From Galeruca laticollis (lineage: Eukaryota; Arthropoda; Insecta; Coleoptera; Chrysomelidae), in contig OY998185.1 in NCBI GenBank assembly GCA_963921935.1, forward strand, positions 63,627,717-63,691,716: a stretch of DNA of 64,000 bases. The letters run 5' to 3'. Below the pieces are notes generated by a model. The model ran no database searches and was not told where the DNA came from. It was given only the letters and a program-made list of their open reading frames with translations. The position numbers and the translations under genes were made by a program. The stretch's first letter is position 1, and the number at the start of each line of letters is the position of its first letter. Positions 54,320 through 64,000 of this stretch are shown here, piece after piece.

Positions 54320-56746
54320 GTGTCAAAATCTCGAGATATTACTTCTCTTAACTGCCCATTCTCTTACTCAGAACTTTCCTTAGCTCTCAATAGCTGCAAA
54401 AATACTGCCTCTGGTCCTGATGACATCCCGTATATATTTATAAAAAAACTTTCCAACATAGGTTTAAGTAAGCTCCTAGAAATTTACAATTTAATATGGT
54501 TCACCAACCAATTCCCTAGCCTATGGCGAACATCTACGATAATTCCCATTAAAAAAACTGAACAGGCTACTACCTCTCCAAACTCTTTCCGACCTATATC
54601 ACTAACTTGTACCATGTGTAAATTATTAGAAAAGATGGTTAATAAGCGGCTCCTCTGGTTTCTTGATAAATATAATGTTATCTCAAAAGAACAATCAGGA
54701 TTTCGACGTAATAGATCGACTCAAGACAACCTAGTCCTTCTTCAATCTCATATCTCTGGGGCAATAAACAGAAAACAAGAAGTCATTGCAGCTATATTCG
54801 ATATTGACGGCGCTTTTGACACTGTTAGCAGACAGTCAATACTAAATAAATTAACGTTACTTAATATCTCCGGACACATATACCATTTTATTCAAAATTT
54901 CCTATCTTCAAGATCATTCAAAGTCTTTGCTAATGGTATTTTCTCGTCAACCTATGGCCAGAGGGATGGAGTTCCCCAAGGGTCGGTTATAAGCCCCACT
55001 CTATTCAATCTGGCTATCAACGATATTTGCTCTGATCTCCTTCCTCCCATCAAGTATGCCTTATATGCAGACGATCTAGTTGTTTACAGTCATGGCATGT
55101 CTATGACGACTACATCTAATCTAATTCAGTCAGCAGTAAACACCCTAAGTAAAAAAGTAAGTCACTTAGGATTAACCTATTCGCAAACAAAATCTAAAAT
55201 TATTAAATTTGGTAGACGACCACCCTCACAATCTCCTAGTATCTTCATTAATAACGTACATCTTCCCGTCGTGGATCACTGTAAAATACTAGGCCTAACA
55301 TTTGACTCTCGTCTCAACTGGAAACAACATATTCGAGAAATCAAAGGCGACTGCTTCAAAAGAATGAACATTATTAAAACACTCTCGCATTACCACTGGG
55401 GAGCAGACGAAAATTCTCTTCTTAAAATATACAGGGCCCTTATTCGTTCAAAATTAGATTATGGTTGTCACATATATATCTCTGCCACTAAATCAGACCT
55501 CGACCTTTTAAACTCGGTGCATAATACAGCTTTACGTCTTTGTCTTGGAGCTTTTCGATCTAGCCCTGCAGAAAGCTTTTATTGCGAAGCTAATGAGCCT
55601 CCGCTTTGGATTAGACGACGCCAACTTCTGCTTTCTTATGCTGCCTCTGTATCGTATAACCCGTACAATCCTGTCTATCCTCTATTTACATCAACTTCTA
55701 ACAATCCACACAACTCCTCAACCATACCAATAATAAAACCGATCTCTCTGATTTTATCGCAGCTACTAGACGGCGTTAACCTTTCACATACAAGTCCTCT
55801 TCCTATCCCCTCTACTCCTCCATGGACTATCAACATTCCTAAATTTAACACATCGCTTATGAGATACGACAAACACACAACACCCAAACAATTAATAAAA
55901 AATGCTTTTAATGAAATATTAACTAACTGTGATTATGACTTAGTTTTATACACTGATGCATCCAAAAATGAAACAGGAGTAGGCTGCGCTGTTACATCAA
56001 CACGAACTTCTATCAAATCTTCCCTAATCCCATCAACCTGTAGCATCCACACAGGCGAACTATTCAGCATACTCTTGGCCATCAATTCCATCTCCCCACC
56101 TTATAAGCACGTTGCCATATGCACAGATTCACTAGCTTCAATTTCATCCATCCAAAATATATTTACCAAACATCCTATTGTCCAATCTATCCATGACTCC
56201 TACCAACTTATCACTTCCCTAAAAATAGCAGTTCCTATTATTTGGTTACCTTCCCACATTGGCATCGTAGGCAACGAACTTGCAGACCAACAGGCAAAAA
56301 CTGCTTCTAAATTTACCGTCACCGACAATCTCACAATTTGTAAGGATCTAAAATCACATTTTAAAACAAAAGCCAAAGTAACATGGCAGGAGAATTGGGA
56401 CTCTGCCGGCACATCCTTACGCCAAATACAGCACTCGATAGGTCATCCTCAACCATGTTGTTTTGCTGGCCTCTCAAGGCATGATTTAGCTGTGGTGAGA
56501 AGAGTTAGAATAGGTCATTCAAAACTTACCCATGGATACCTAATGTCTAATACCTCCAGACCCGTTTGCTCCAGCTGCAACTCCATCCTAACCATAAAAC
56601 ATATCTTGACGGAGTGTCCGGAATATGCCAACCAAAGACTACAGTTTCAGCTTAGCCAGAACTACAAAGACGTCCTAAATAACTCGGTACAAATTACCTA
56701 CCTTCTCCAGTTTCTCAAAGATGTGCAACTTTTCCATAAACTATAG
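54320..56746 (+). CDS. Reverse transcriptase-RNase H polyprotein (I-type LINE, 5'-truncated)
   Basis: It is an 808-codon uninterrupted frame. A further 34 codons upstream are in frame back to the junction with gypsy gag, so position 54320 is not a natural start. RT occupies about residues 30-330, and RNase H about residues 535-670. It copies LINE RNA at the target site, while RNase H removes RNA from the hybrid. The absence of any stop or frameshift in 2.4 kb contrasts with every other LINE in the window and indicates a young insertion. Without the endonuclease and ORF1 it cannot be autonomous. Confidence 0.9.
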   Translation: MSKSRDITSLNCPFSYSELSLALNSCKNTASGPDDIPYIFIKKLSNIGLSKLLEIYNLIWFTNQFPSLWRTSTIIPIKKTEQATTSPNSFRPISLTCTMCKLLEKMVNKRLLWFLDKYNVISKEQSGFRRNRSTQDNLVLLQSHISGAINRKQEVIAAIFDIDGAFDTVSRQSILNKLTLLNISGHIYHFIQNFLSSRSFKVFANGIFSSTYGQRDGVPQGSVISPTLFNLAINDICSDLLPPIKYALYADDLVVYSHGMSMTTTSNLIQSAVNTLSKKVSHLGLTYSQTKSKIIKFGRRPPSQSPSIFINNVHLPVVDHCKILGLTFDSRLNWKQHIREIKGDCFKRMNIIKTLSHYHWGADENSLLKIYRALIRSKLDYGCHIYISATKSDLDLLNSVHNTALRLCLGAFRSSPAESFYCEANEPPLWIRRRQLLLSYAASVSYNPYNPVYPLFTSTSNNPHNSSTIPIIKPISLILSQLLDGVNLSHTSPLPIPSTPPWTINIPKFNTSLMRYDKHTTPKQLIKNAFNEILTNCDYDLVLYTDASKNETGVGCAVTSTRTSIKSSLIPSTCSIHTGELFSILLAINSISPPYKHVAICTDSLASISSIQNIFTKHPIVQSIHDSYQLITSLKIAVPIIWLPSHIGIVGNELADQQAKTASKFTVTDNLTICKDLKSHFKTKAKVTWQENWDSAGTSLRQIQHSIGHPQPCCFAGLSRHDLAVVRRVRIGHSKLTHGYLMSNTSRPVCSSCNSILTIKHILTECPEYANQRLQFQLSQNYKDVLNNSVQITYLLQFLKDVQLFHKL

Positions 56747-56760
56747 AACAATAGTGTAAT

Positions 56761-56768
<8 letters not shown>

Positions 56769-56803
<35 letters not shown>
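56769..56803. repeat. (TA)n microsatellite in the LINE 3' UTR
   Basis: An uninterrupted TA run after tgtgtgtgtatata, seen directly. It may be an expanded part of the element's own 3' UTR. Confidence 0.9.
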
Positions 56804-56806
<3 letters not shown>

Positions 56807-56904
56807 ATGAATGAACCTTATACAAATTGTATTGTTAATCTTGTAATCGCACCTGTGCAAGTGGCCACAGTAGCCGAGCACGTTAATTATGAATAAAAAA
56901 AAAT

Positions 56905-57813
56905 AATTACAGGACATTTTAATAATCCTGATCCATTTTATTTGAACTATCATTTAATATTATCCTATTATGTACAAAACCATAAAGAAGCTTCTAAACT
57001 TTTGTTTGCAAAAATTCAAAATAAAAATGCTCAAGTTAAAGAAAAAATAATTAATAAAAGAAATGAAAATAGAACTGAACCATCAATATATTGAAATCAA
57101 GATACTGCTTATATACAAACGAAGTTTAGAGATAAAATTTTCCCGAGATTTAAAAAAGCAAAGATTATTAGAGATTCAGGTATAATATTAGAAACCAGTA
57201 AAGGAAAGTATCATTGCCTAGAAGAATTCAAATCAAGAGATAATTGTACCATGGAATTATTAGACGGCCATTCTCCCATGTATTGTTACGCAAATGATGC
57301 AAACCTTCAAGAAACTATTATTGAACAAGTAACTAATAATGAAGTATTGATCATTCCAAATCCAGTAGTAACAGTATTGTCCAAATGCACTTCAGACCAA
57401 TATTTAGAAGTAAACAGTCCATCAATTTTATTAGAATTCCAGAAAATTGCAAAGTTCAGATAGGAGAAGAAACATTTTCAACCAATACGCAGATTCGAAG
57501 AAGAAAATCAATTATATTACCAAAGTTAGATGCAAAATTTTTAGAAGTCCAAAAATATAATTCACCGAATTGAAGTAGAATTGATTTTGAAGGATTGTAC
57601 GAAATTAATAAAATTGCCAAAATTATAAAACCAATTATAGAAGTAGAAACTCCAAAAACACACACAACAGTTGGATTATTTTCGATCATAATAATTATTT
57701 GTATTGCTATAACAATATTTTATTTTATAAAAAGATACAAGAAGAAGATCAGAAAAAACAAGAAAGAAGAAATTGAATTTGGAGAAAGAACTTTAGAATC
57801 GAAAGATAGATAA
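56905..57813 (+). pseudogene. Errantivirus-like integrase tail and envelope-like remnant
   Basis: The first part (about 56910-57160) resembles the end of an insect errantivirus integrase (VQNHKEASKLLFAKIQNKN, then AYIQTKFRDKIFPRFKKAKI). The following region has Cys-containing segments (DNCTMELLDG, PMYCYANDANLQE, VLSKCTSD). After frameshifts it ends with a long hydrophobic stretch (GLFSIIIIICIAITIFYFI) followed by a basic tail (KRYKKKIRKNKKEE), as in a membrane-anchored envelope C-terminus. At least one stop and two frame changes break it. No LTR, fusion peptide or N-terminal half was found. It is an inactive relic of an env-bearing LTR retroelement. Assignment rests on layout and hydrophobicity, so it is moderate. 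Confidence 0.5.
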
Positions 57814-58049
57814 ATGTAGTTCATTCTAGATTTTAGTTTGATATTAATTGTACAGCTGAATCTCATATTGTAACAATTTTTTTTGTTAATAAATCTTTTT
57901 AAAATAGTATTTTCGGGAGTAAAATACGTAATTTACGTAATGTTTTTTTGTCTATAAATCAAACTAATATATTTCCTAAACTTTGAGTTAACTTTATCTC
58001 AGATTTATCAAAACTGCACTAAAACCCTATTACTTTCGGTCCTCTCAAT
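57814..58049. other. Unassigned sequence after the env-like remnant
   Basis: It could include part of an LTR (taataaatctttttaaaata near 57890), but no partner repeat is seen. Confidence 0.3.
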
Positions 58050-58198
58050 TAGTTATTCTCAATTTGTATTATATCAATATAAAATATTAAAAGTGCTGAC
58101 TCAATAAAACATTATTAGAGTGATTTGAAATTATGCTAAAAAATTCCAAATTTCGGTGGCTGCGCAGATTGCGAGTCCGCCAAAATTTTAAATGCTCC
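58050..58198. repeat. Dispersed repeat, copy 1
   Basis: tattatatcaatataaaata followed by ggtggctgcgc, agattgcgagtccgccaaaa. A diverged copy lies at 60325-60440 in the same orientation. The G+C-rich core stands out in A+T-rich DNA. It could be the end of the adjacent mariner-like element or a short interspersed repeat. Confidence 0.5.
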
Positions 58199-59437
58199 AT
58201 TCTTTGCATTAAAAGTAGCCGAATTTACAATTTTCTGCAACAGTTCCTGACCAGTGTGAATATACTCATGATTTCTTAAGGCCACATAAATAAAAATCTA
58301 GGGGATTACCTTTGGAAGTTCTAGGCAGCAGCGGAAATTCACTACCTCTGCCAAACCGACGATGATAATTCCTCAATATTATCCGATAATGAAGTGGTGC
58401 TCCATACTGCTTGAACCACATGTATCTTGTTCGATTAAGTGGAAATTACTCGACATGATCGAAAAGAGTTGTATAAATTGTAAATATGAGTTGCGATTCA
58501 ATTTTGCTGGTAATTCATATGAACCCAACAAACTATCTCCAAAGATACCGCATCATACATTTATCTTAAATTCGTGCTGAAAATGTGATTATGTGACTGT
58601 TTCTCCAGTTGAAAGCTTCTCTACGTGTAAACGTTGCCTCGTCAGTAAAAAGAATTTTGTTAATAAAATTACAAGTTAAAATGGTTTCGAAATTGAATAT
58701 AATTATGTGGAGGCGCATCATCATGCTGACACAATAGTAACATTTGACGTGATTCTAAAGGACAGTCGTCCAACATTACTTCAAATTAAAATTGTAAAAA
58801 GTGAAGGTAACAGTTTCCAGTCAGAGTAGATTTAAAAAATATATGAACTCAAAACTTTTACACCAAGAACATCAAATCCAAACTTCATTTGTGGACTTCT
58901 TCGGTTGACTTCATGAGGATTCAGTTGAGCCCAGATGTGTTCATGTTTGTTGAAACTACTACAATTTGTAAAACGGGTTTCATCCGTCTATAGAATTTTA
59001 AGTTGAAGCTGTGTGTCAACAATGCACGTATTCCTAAACCAAAATTCAAGTCGTCGAACTGCAACCCCTTGGTGTAAAATTTCGGCGACAAATATTTTGT
59101 AACGATAAAATTTATTCTTTTTAAGCACACGAACTACTGTGCTTTGAGATGTCGCAGTTTCATTTGAAATTTCGCGAGTAGTTGCCCTTGAATTAAGATG
59201 TACTCAAGCTAGAGCATTTATTTCTACACCCTTATTAATTTGGTGCTGATTTACATTTCTGGGTTTTAAAAATAATCCGTATTCTTCTAAATTGTCAAAA
59301 AGCATTTCAAATGTTTCAACTATATTAGCGACATTCGAAAACACGATTAAAATATTTTCCGCAGTTTGCACAGCATATTTACGATTTGGAATGTAACATT
59401 CTATCATATCTCGCTTTTCTTCATTTGAAAATTGCAT
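58199..59437 (-). pseudogene. Mariner-like transposase pseudogene (FSNEE-type, DDE_3)
   Basis: On the minus strand from 59437: MQFSNEEKRDMIECYI and RKYAVQTAENIL, then SNETATSQSTVVRVLKKNKF (helix-turn-helix). Further pieces lie in other frames: RRLEFWFRN, GIFGDSLLGSYE, a degenerate block replacing QQDGAPPHY (GSSSMEHHFIIG), and LELPKVIP*IFIYVALRNHEYI where PRSPDLTPLDFFLWGYLK is expected. This order is that of a widespread insect mariner-like transposase. Catalytic residues are mostly lost and there are many stops. A plus-strand open frame at 58362-58580 is a shadow. Confidence 0.7.
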
Positions 59438-61070
59438 TATGACTGTTTTATTGCAACTATTTACATGTAAACTACTTTTATATCTGTCCCATCAAATTCT
59501 TAACAAGCTTCACTTTATAACATAAATTCATTAGAAATGAGCCACAACTTTCTTATATTTCAAAACCGCTTTAAACATGTTCATATAATAGAAAAACACT
59601 TAGAAATGCCTTTTTCATATGATCATAGCCTACTATGAATTTCATTAGAGCAACAAGTGTTTCTGTTAAAACTTAAAATTCAAATAATTGTTTTAAAGTA
59701 TTCAAATAACTACAACTTTCATCTATAAGTTTTGTTTGTATCGATGATAATAACGGTGAACTGAGACATTTCTGATATCATTAAAATTCAGATTTTTTCA
59801 AAGATCTAGTTAGCCACGACTTTTTTTTTGAAAATGTAAAAGGTGGTTAGAAATGGGCATAAAAAATGCAAATATTTTCCCATTCAACCGACTTTCTAGC
59901 TCTTATAGTTTCTGAAATCCCTGTACTAATCATCAAATACAACTCACTGTAGAAGCGAAATTCAGGGGTTTGTTCTGAACACAAACCCTTATTACTCTTA
60001 TTGTATACGACTGTCTAGTGAGAACAGCAATCAATTCTAAGATATTTTGTTTCGGCCAACAATTATGTCAGTATTGTAGGTATACTAATATTGTATCTAG
60101 TTTTCCTTACTTTCCTTCAACTCTTTTAATTATCTTGATGACTGAAATAAGTAGTAACGGGCTTAAACTGTCCCCTTGTTCCTCCTATCTGTATCAGGCA
60201 TCATACTGTGTTGTATGTGCATTTTATTCCTTTTACCTGTAAATACTTTGTTAAACTTCTAAAATTTAATGTTTCAGGGAGTTTTAGTCAAATCGCTCAA
60301 TATAATAATTAATATTCAATTGTATTATATCAATATGAAATATTAGAATTACCGACACAATAAAGCGATATTGTAATTGCAATGAAATTTTAAATTTTGG
60401 TGGCTGCGCGCCGTTTGCAGATCCGCCAAAATATGAAATAATTAAAAGTATTATTTTCAGTCAGAAAAGATCCACTAAAACTCCAAATTTTGATATAATA
60501 ATTTAAATGGAATGGAATGCGTTGATAAATAACAAGTGAATAGTACAATTCAAAAATTGGAGACGTTTAGAACATTTCTCTGTCTGGAAAAAGATGTATA
60601 AATCATGACGAAACGTACACCTCTCTTCTTCATTTGAACGCAAACAAAACGAGAAGACATTTATTCAAAAACCTGTTAATATCAAAACTATATTTTTCAC
60701 AACTATGCAAGGGAAACGGTTCCAAGATAACATGTCGGCAAATAAATAAAAATGTCACAGATGCCGAAATATATAAATTAGATAATGAAAACATTCATCA
60801 CCATCTCTTTCCATGAAGTTTGTCTTTCTATGCTTATGTCCTATTAAATTGATATTTTTGAAAACTATTTTTTTTTTCAATTCTCAGCGGTTTGCTTAGC
60901 TTGATATTGGTGTCAAAAGATTGATAGGAGTTTGCTCGATGATATTCTGCTATTCAGAAAGCTGTAGATTAACGTCTACTACCTCAAAAACGTATTTAAT
61001 CAGTAAAAATCGCGCTCCCGCCATAATTTAAAAAAATAATTCAATGATATTTTTGAAAATGAATTTATTT
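59438..61070. other. Unassigned sequence before the satellite array
   Basis: Apart from the dispersed repeat at 60325-60440, nothing is recognised. Short open frames at 60018-60242 and 60634-60816 lack motifs. Confidence 0.35.
60325..60440. repeat. Dispersed repeat, copy 2
   Basis: tattatatcaatatgaaata, then ggtggctgcgcgccg and cagatccgccaaaa. It aligns with 58050-58198 in the same orientation, with many differences. Confidence 0.5.
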
Positions 61071-61074
61071 TTCA

Positions 61075-64000
61075 ATCCATACATGAGTTTGACGCACTCT
61101 CTTTCTAAATCGCATCGCTTTAGTGCTCTCCTGATTTTTTCCATCATAGATTGAACCTTGGTCAGTACTTTACTAAAAAATTATACGAATGAACTTATTA
61201 TTATCCATTATTTTGGTCTGTTCGATTTTTTATATGAAGGCATGTTTTTTTTAACTTAAATGCTCTCCTTATATTTGAAAAAATTATCTCATTCAAAAAT
61301 GGACAACACCAGTCGATTTGTCGTGTCAAAGAACCCCTATTCTCATAATTTGAGTATTTTTTGACAGGAAAAATATTTTTCGTCAAATATGTAGCTGGAC
61401 TATAGTAAGGAAAATATTGCATTTTTCGCAATTCTCCAAAAATAACTTTTTGGCCTATCGTCATCTCGAAACATGTCCGATTAGATAAAGCCACATCTAT
61501 AATCGATGGGTGACTTTGTTAATGCCATAACTCTATCAATTTTTGAATAACTATCGATACTTGATTTTACCCTCTTCATTGGATACTCCAAGTTTGACGC
61601 ACTCTACTTCTGAATCGCATCATTGTAGTGCACTCCTGATTTTTTATCAAAGATTAGACCTTTGACTATACTTTCTCAAAAAATTGAATGAATATTTCCA
61701 TTATTTTGGTCTGTTCGATTTTTTATATGAAGGCATGTTTTCTTTTAACTTAAATGCTCTCCTAATATTTGAAACAATTATCTTATCCAAAAATGGACAA
61801 CAGCAGTCGATTTGTCGTATCATAGGACCCCTATTCTCATAATTTCAGTATTTTTTGAGAGGAAAAATATTTTTCGTCAAATATGTAGCTGGACTATATA
61901 TAGTAAGGAAAATATCGCATTTTTCGCAATTCTCCAAAAATATATTTTTGGCCTATCATCCTCTCGAAAGATGTCCGATTAGATGAAATCTCATCTAAAT
62001 TCGATGGGTGACTTTGTTAATGCCAGAACTCTATCAATTTTTGAATAACTATCGATACTTGATTTTACCCTCTTCATTGGATACTCCAAGTTTGACGCAC
62101 TCTACTTCTGAATCGCATCACTGTAAAGCACTCCTGATTTTTTATCAAAGATAAGACCTTTGACGATACTCTCTCAAAAAGTTGAATGAATATTTCCATT
62201 ATTTTGGTCTGTTCAATTTTTTATACGAAGGCATGTTTTCTTTTAACTTAAATGCTCTCCTAATATTTGAAACAATTATCTTATCCAAAAATGGACAACA
62301 CATATCGATTTGTCGTATCATAGAACCCCTATTCTCATAATTTCAGTATTTTTTGAGAGGAAAAACATTTTTCGTCAAATATGTAGCTGGACTATAGTAA
62401 GGAAAATATTGCATTTTTCGCAATTCTCCAAAAATATATTTTTGGCCTATCATCCTCTCGAAACATGTCTGATTAGATAAAGCCACATCTATAATCGATG
62501 GGTGACTTTGTTAATGCCATAACTCTATCAATTTTTGAATAACTATCGATACTTGATTTTACCCTCTTCATTGGATACTCCAAGATTGACGCACTCTACT
62601 TCTGAATCGCATCAGTGAAGTGCACTCCTGATTTTTTATCAAAGATCAGACTTTCGACGATACTTTCTCAGAAAATTGAATGAATATTTCCATTATTTTG
62701 GCCTGTACGCTTTTTTATATGATAGCATGTTTTCTTTTAACTTAAATGCTCTCCTTATATTTGAAACAATTATCTCATCCAAAAATGGACAACATCAGTC
62801 GATTTGTCGTATCATAGAACCCCTATTCTCATAATTTCAGTATTTTTTGAGAGGAAAAATATTTTTCGTCAAATATGTAGCTGGACTATAGTAAGGAAAA
62901 TATTGCATTTTTCGCAATTCTCCAAAAATATATTTTTGGCCTATCATCCTCTCGAAACATGTCCAATTAGATGAAAATTCATCTAAAATCGGTGGATGAC
63001 TTTGTTAATGCCCTAACTCTATCAATTTTTGAATAACTATCGATACTTGATTTTACCCTCTTCATTGGATACTCCAAGATTGACGAACTCTACTTCTGAA
63101 TCGCATCAGTGAAGTGCACTCCTGATTTTTTATCAAAGATCAGACTTTTGACGATACTTTCTCAGAAAAGTGAATGAATATTTCCATTATTTTGGCCTGT
63201 ACGATTTTTTATATGATAGCATGTTTTCTTTTAACTTAAATGCTCTCCTTATATTTGAAACAATTATCTCATCCAAAAATAGACAACATCAGTCGATTTG
63301 TCGTATAAAAGAACCCCTATTCTCATAATTTCAGTATTTTTTGAGAGGAAAAAAATTTTTCGTCAAATATGTAGCTGTATGTAGTAAGGAAAATATTGCA
63401 TTTTTCGCAATTCTCCAAAAATATATTTTTGGCCTATCATCCTCTCGAAACATGTCCAATTAGATGAAAATTCATCTAAAATCGGTGGATGACTTTGTTA
63501 ATGCCCTAACTCTATCAATTTTTGAATAACTATCGATACTTGATTTTACCCTCTTCATTGGATACTCCAAGATTGACGCACTCTACTTCTGAATCGCATC
63601 AGTGAAGTGCACTCCTGATTTTTTATCAAAGATCAGACTTTTGACGATACTTTCTCAGAAAAGTGAATGAATATTTCCATTATTTTGGCCTGTACGATTT
63701 TTTATATGAATGCATGTTTTCTTTTAACTTAAATGCTCTCCTTATATTTGAAACAATTATCTTATCCAAAAATGGACAACACCAGTCGATTTGTCGTATC
63801 ATAGAACCCCATTCCTCATAATTTCAGTATTTTCTGAGAGAAAAAATATTTTTCGACAAATATGTACCTGAAAATATTGCATTATTCGCAATTATCCAAA
63901 AATGCATTTTTGGCCTATCTTCCGCTCGAAACATGCTCGATTAGATGAAATTCAGTCTTAAATCGATGGATGACTTTGTTAATGTCCTAACTCTATTAAT
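61075..64000. repeat. Satellite array, period about 494 bp, six units, runs off the window
   Basis: The anchor gacgcactct(acttctgaatcgcat) recurs at 61091, 61596, 62094, 62588, 63082 (as gacgaactct) and 63575. The spacings are 505, 498, 494, 494 and 493. Each unit holds the same blocks: ttttttatatgaaggcatgt, gtcgatttgtcgtatcatag, gtcaaatatgtagctggact and tttttggcctatcatcctct. Adjacent units to the right are more alike than the first one, as if the array grew from the right. The open frame at 61201-61494 is an artefact. The array lies after trpgamma exon 6, presumably within the same intron. Confidence 0.95.

Larger units (their letters stand above)
54218..56904 (+). mobile_element. I-type non-LTR retrotransposon, 5'-truncated, with intact RT-RNase H frame
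   Basis: The frame is open from the junction (EISNLLAKTFELKFQSK) to 56746. RT motifs: NSFRPISLTCTMCKLLEKMV, IFDIDGAFDTV (motif A), DGVPQGSVISPTLFNLAIND (motif B), and the active site YADD at 55064-55075. The RNase H residues are readable in LVLYTDASKNETGVGCAV, IHTGELFSILLAI, ICTDSLASI and LPSHIGIVGNELADQQAK. A C-terminal C-x2-C-x7-H-x4-C knuckle reads CSSCNSILTIKHILTEC. RT followed by RNase H and a CCHC motif fits the I group. The 3' UTR has a (TA)n run and ends gaataaaaaaaaa near 56904. ORF1 and the endonuclease are missing. No target duplication was found. Confidence 0.92.

Noticed and set aside
61201..61494. 97-codon minus-strand frame in the satellite
   Set aside because: The same frame is broken in the other satellite units, so it is not conserved as coding.
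1..64000. tRNA or rRNA genes
   Set aside because: No cloverleaf with A and B boxes or conserved rRNA segments was noticed by eye; a tRNAscan run would settle it.

Overview
The window is animal nuclear DNA, A+T-rich, with GT..AG introns and dense transposable-element debris. The only host gene I can support is a TRP-family cation channel whose protein matches insect TRPgamma (TRPC subfamily), so the source is an insect. The mix of elements (Penelope-like, BEL/Pao, gypsy, many foldback MITEs) would suit a beetle, but that is a weak inference.

Layout. From 1 to about 7.5 kb lies debris upstream of the gene: a deubiquitinase (USP2-like) processed pseudogene with a partial second copy, a hAT transposase tail, a foldback MITE and the C-terminal end of a non-LTR retrotransposon. 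From 8,888 to the right edge is trpgamma on the + strand. Six exons are visible (8888-9018, 12215-12452, 27988-28130, 33149-33310, 41635-41845, 52750-52984). Their phases join without error into 367 codons: N-terminus, ankyrin repeats, TRP_2 domain, and the pre-S1/S1 start. The pore half lies to the right of the window. The exons total about 1.1 kb, and the visible introns total more than 50 kb.

The introns hold: an intron-bearing Tc1/IS630-type transposase pseudogene; two related LINEs in opposite orientation (14.3-17.3 and 43.6-46.5 kb) and a relative at 36.6-38.9 kb; four Penelope-like element (PLE) copies plus two tiny PLE-terminal foldbacks; three large foldback DNA elements; a BEL/Pao remnant; a Crypton-like remnant; and an internally deleted gypsy element at 47.7-52.2 kb. 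After exon 6 come a second gypsy LTR with the start of gag, an I-type LINE with a long intact RT-RNase H frame, an errantivirus-like integrase/env remnant, a mariner-like transposase pseudogene, and a satellite array with a period of about 494 bp that runs off the right edge.

Most notable. (1) The gypsy element's open frame continues past the integrase into a TARG1/OARD1-like macrodomain and a CCCH zinc finger, and its Gag starts with a SAP domain. (2) The PLE terminal repeats carry a hammerhead-ribozyme-like core that recurs in four PLE copies. (3) Two PLE-terminal foldbacks of 147-171 bp each sit between perfect 13-bp direct repeats, suggesting a mobile non-autonomous PLE form. (4) Several nested insertions have readable target duplications, which gives a relative order of events. 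(5) Exon 6 of trpgamma lies between two directly repeated, related gypsy LTRs.
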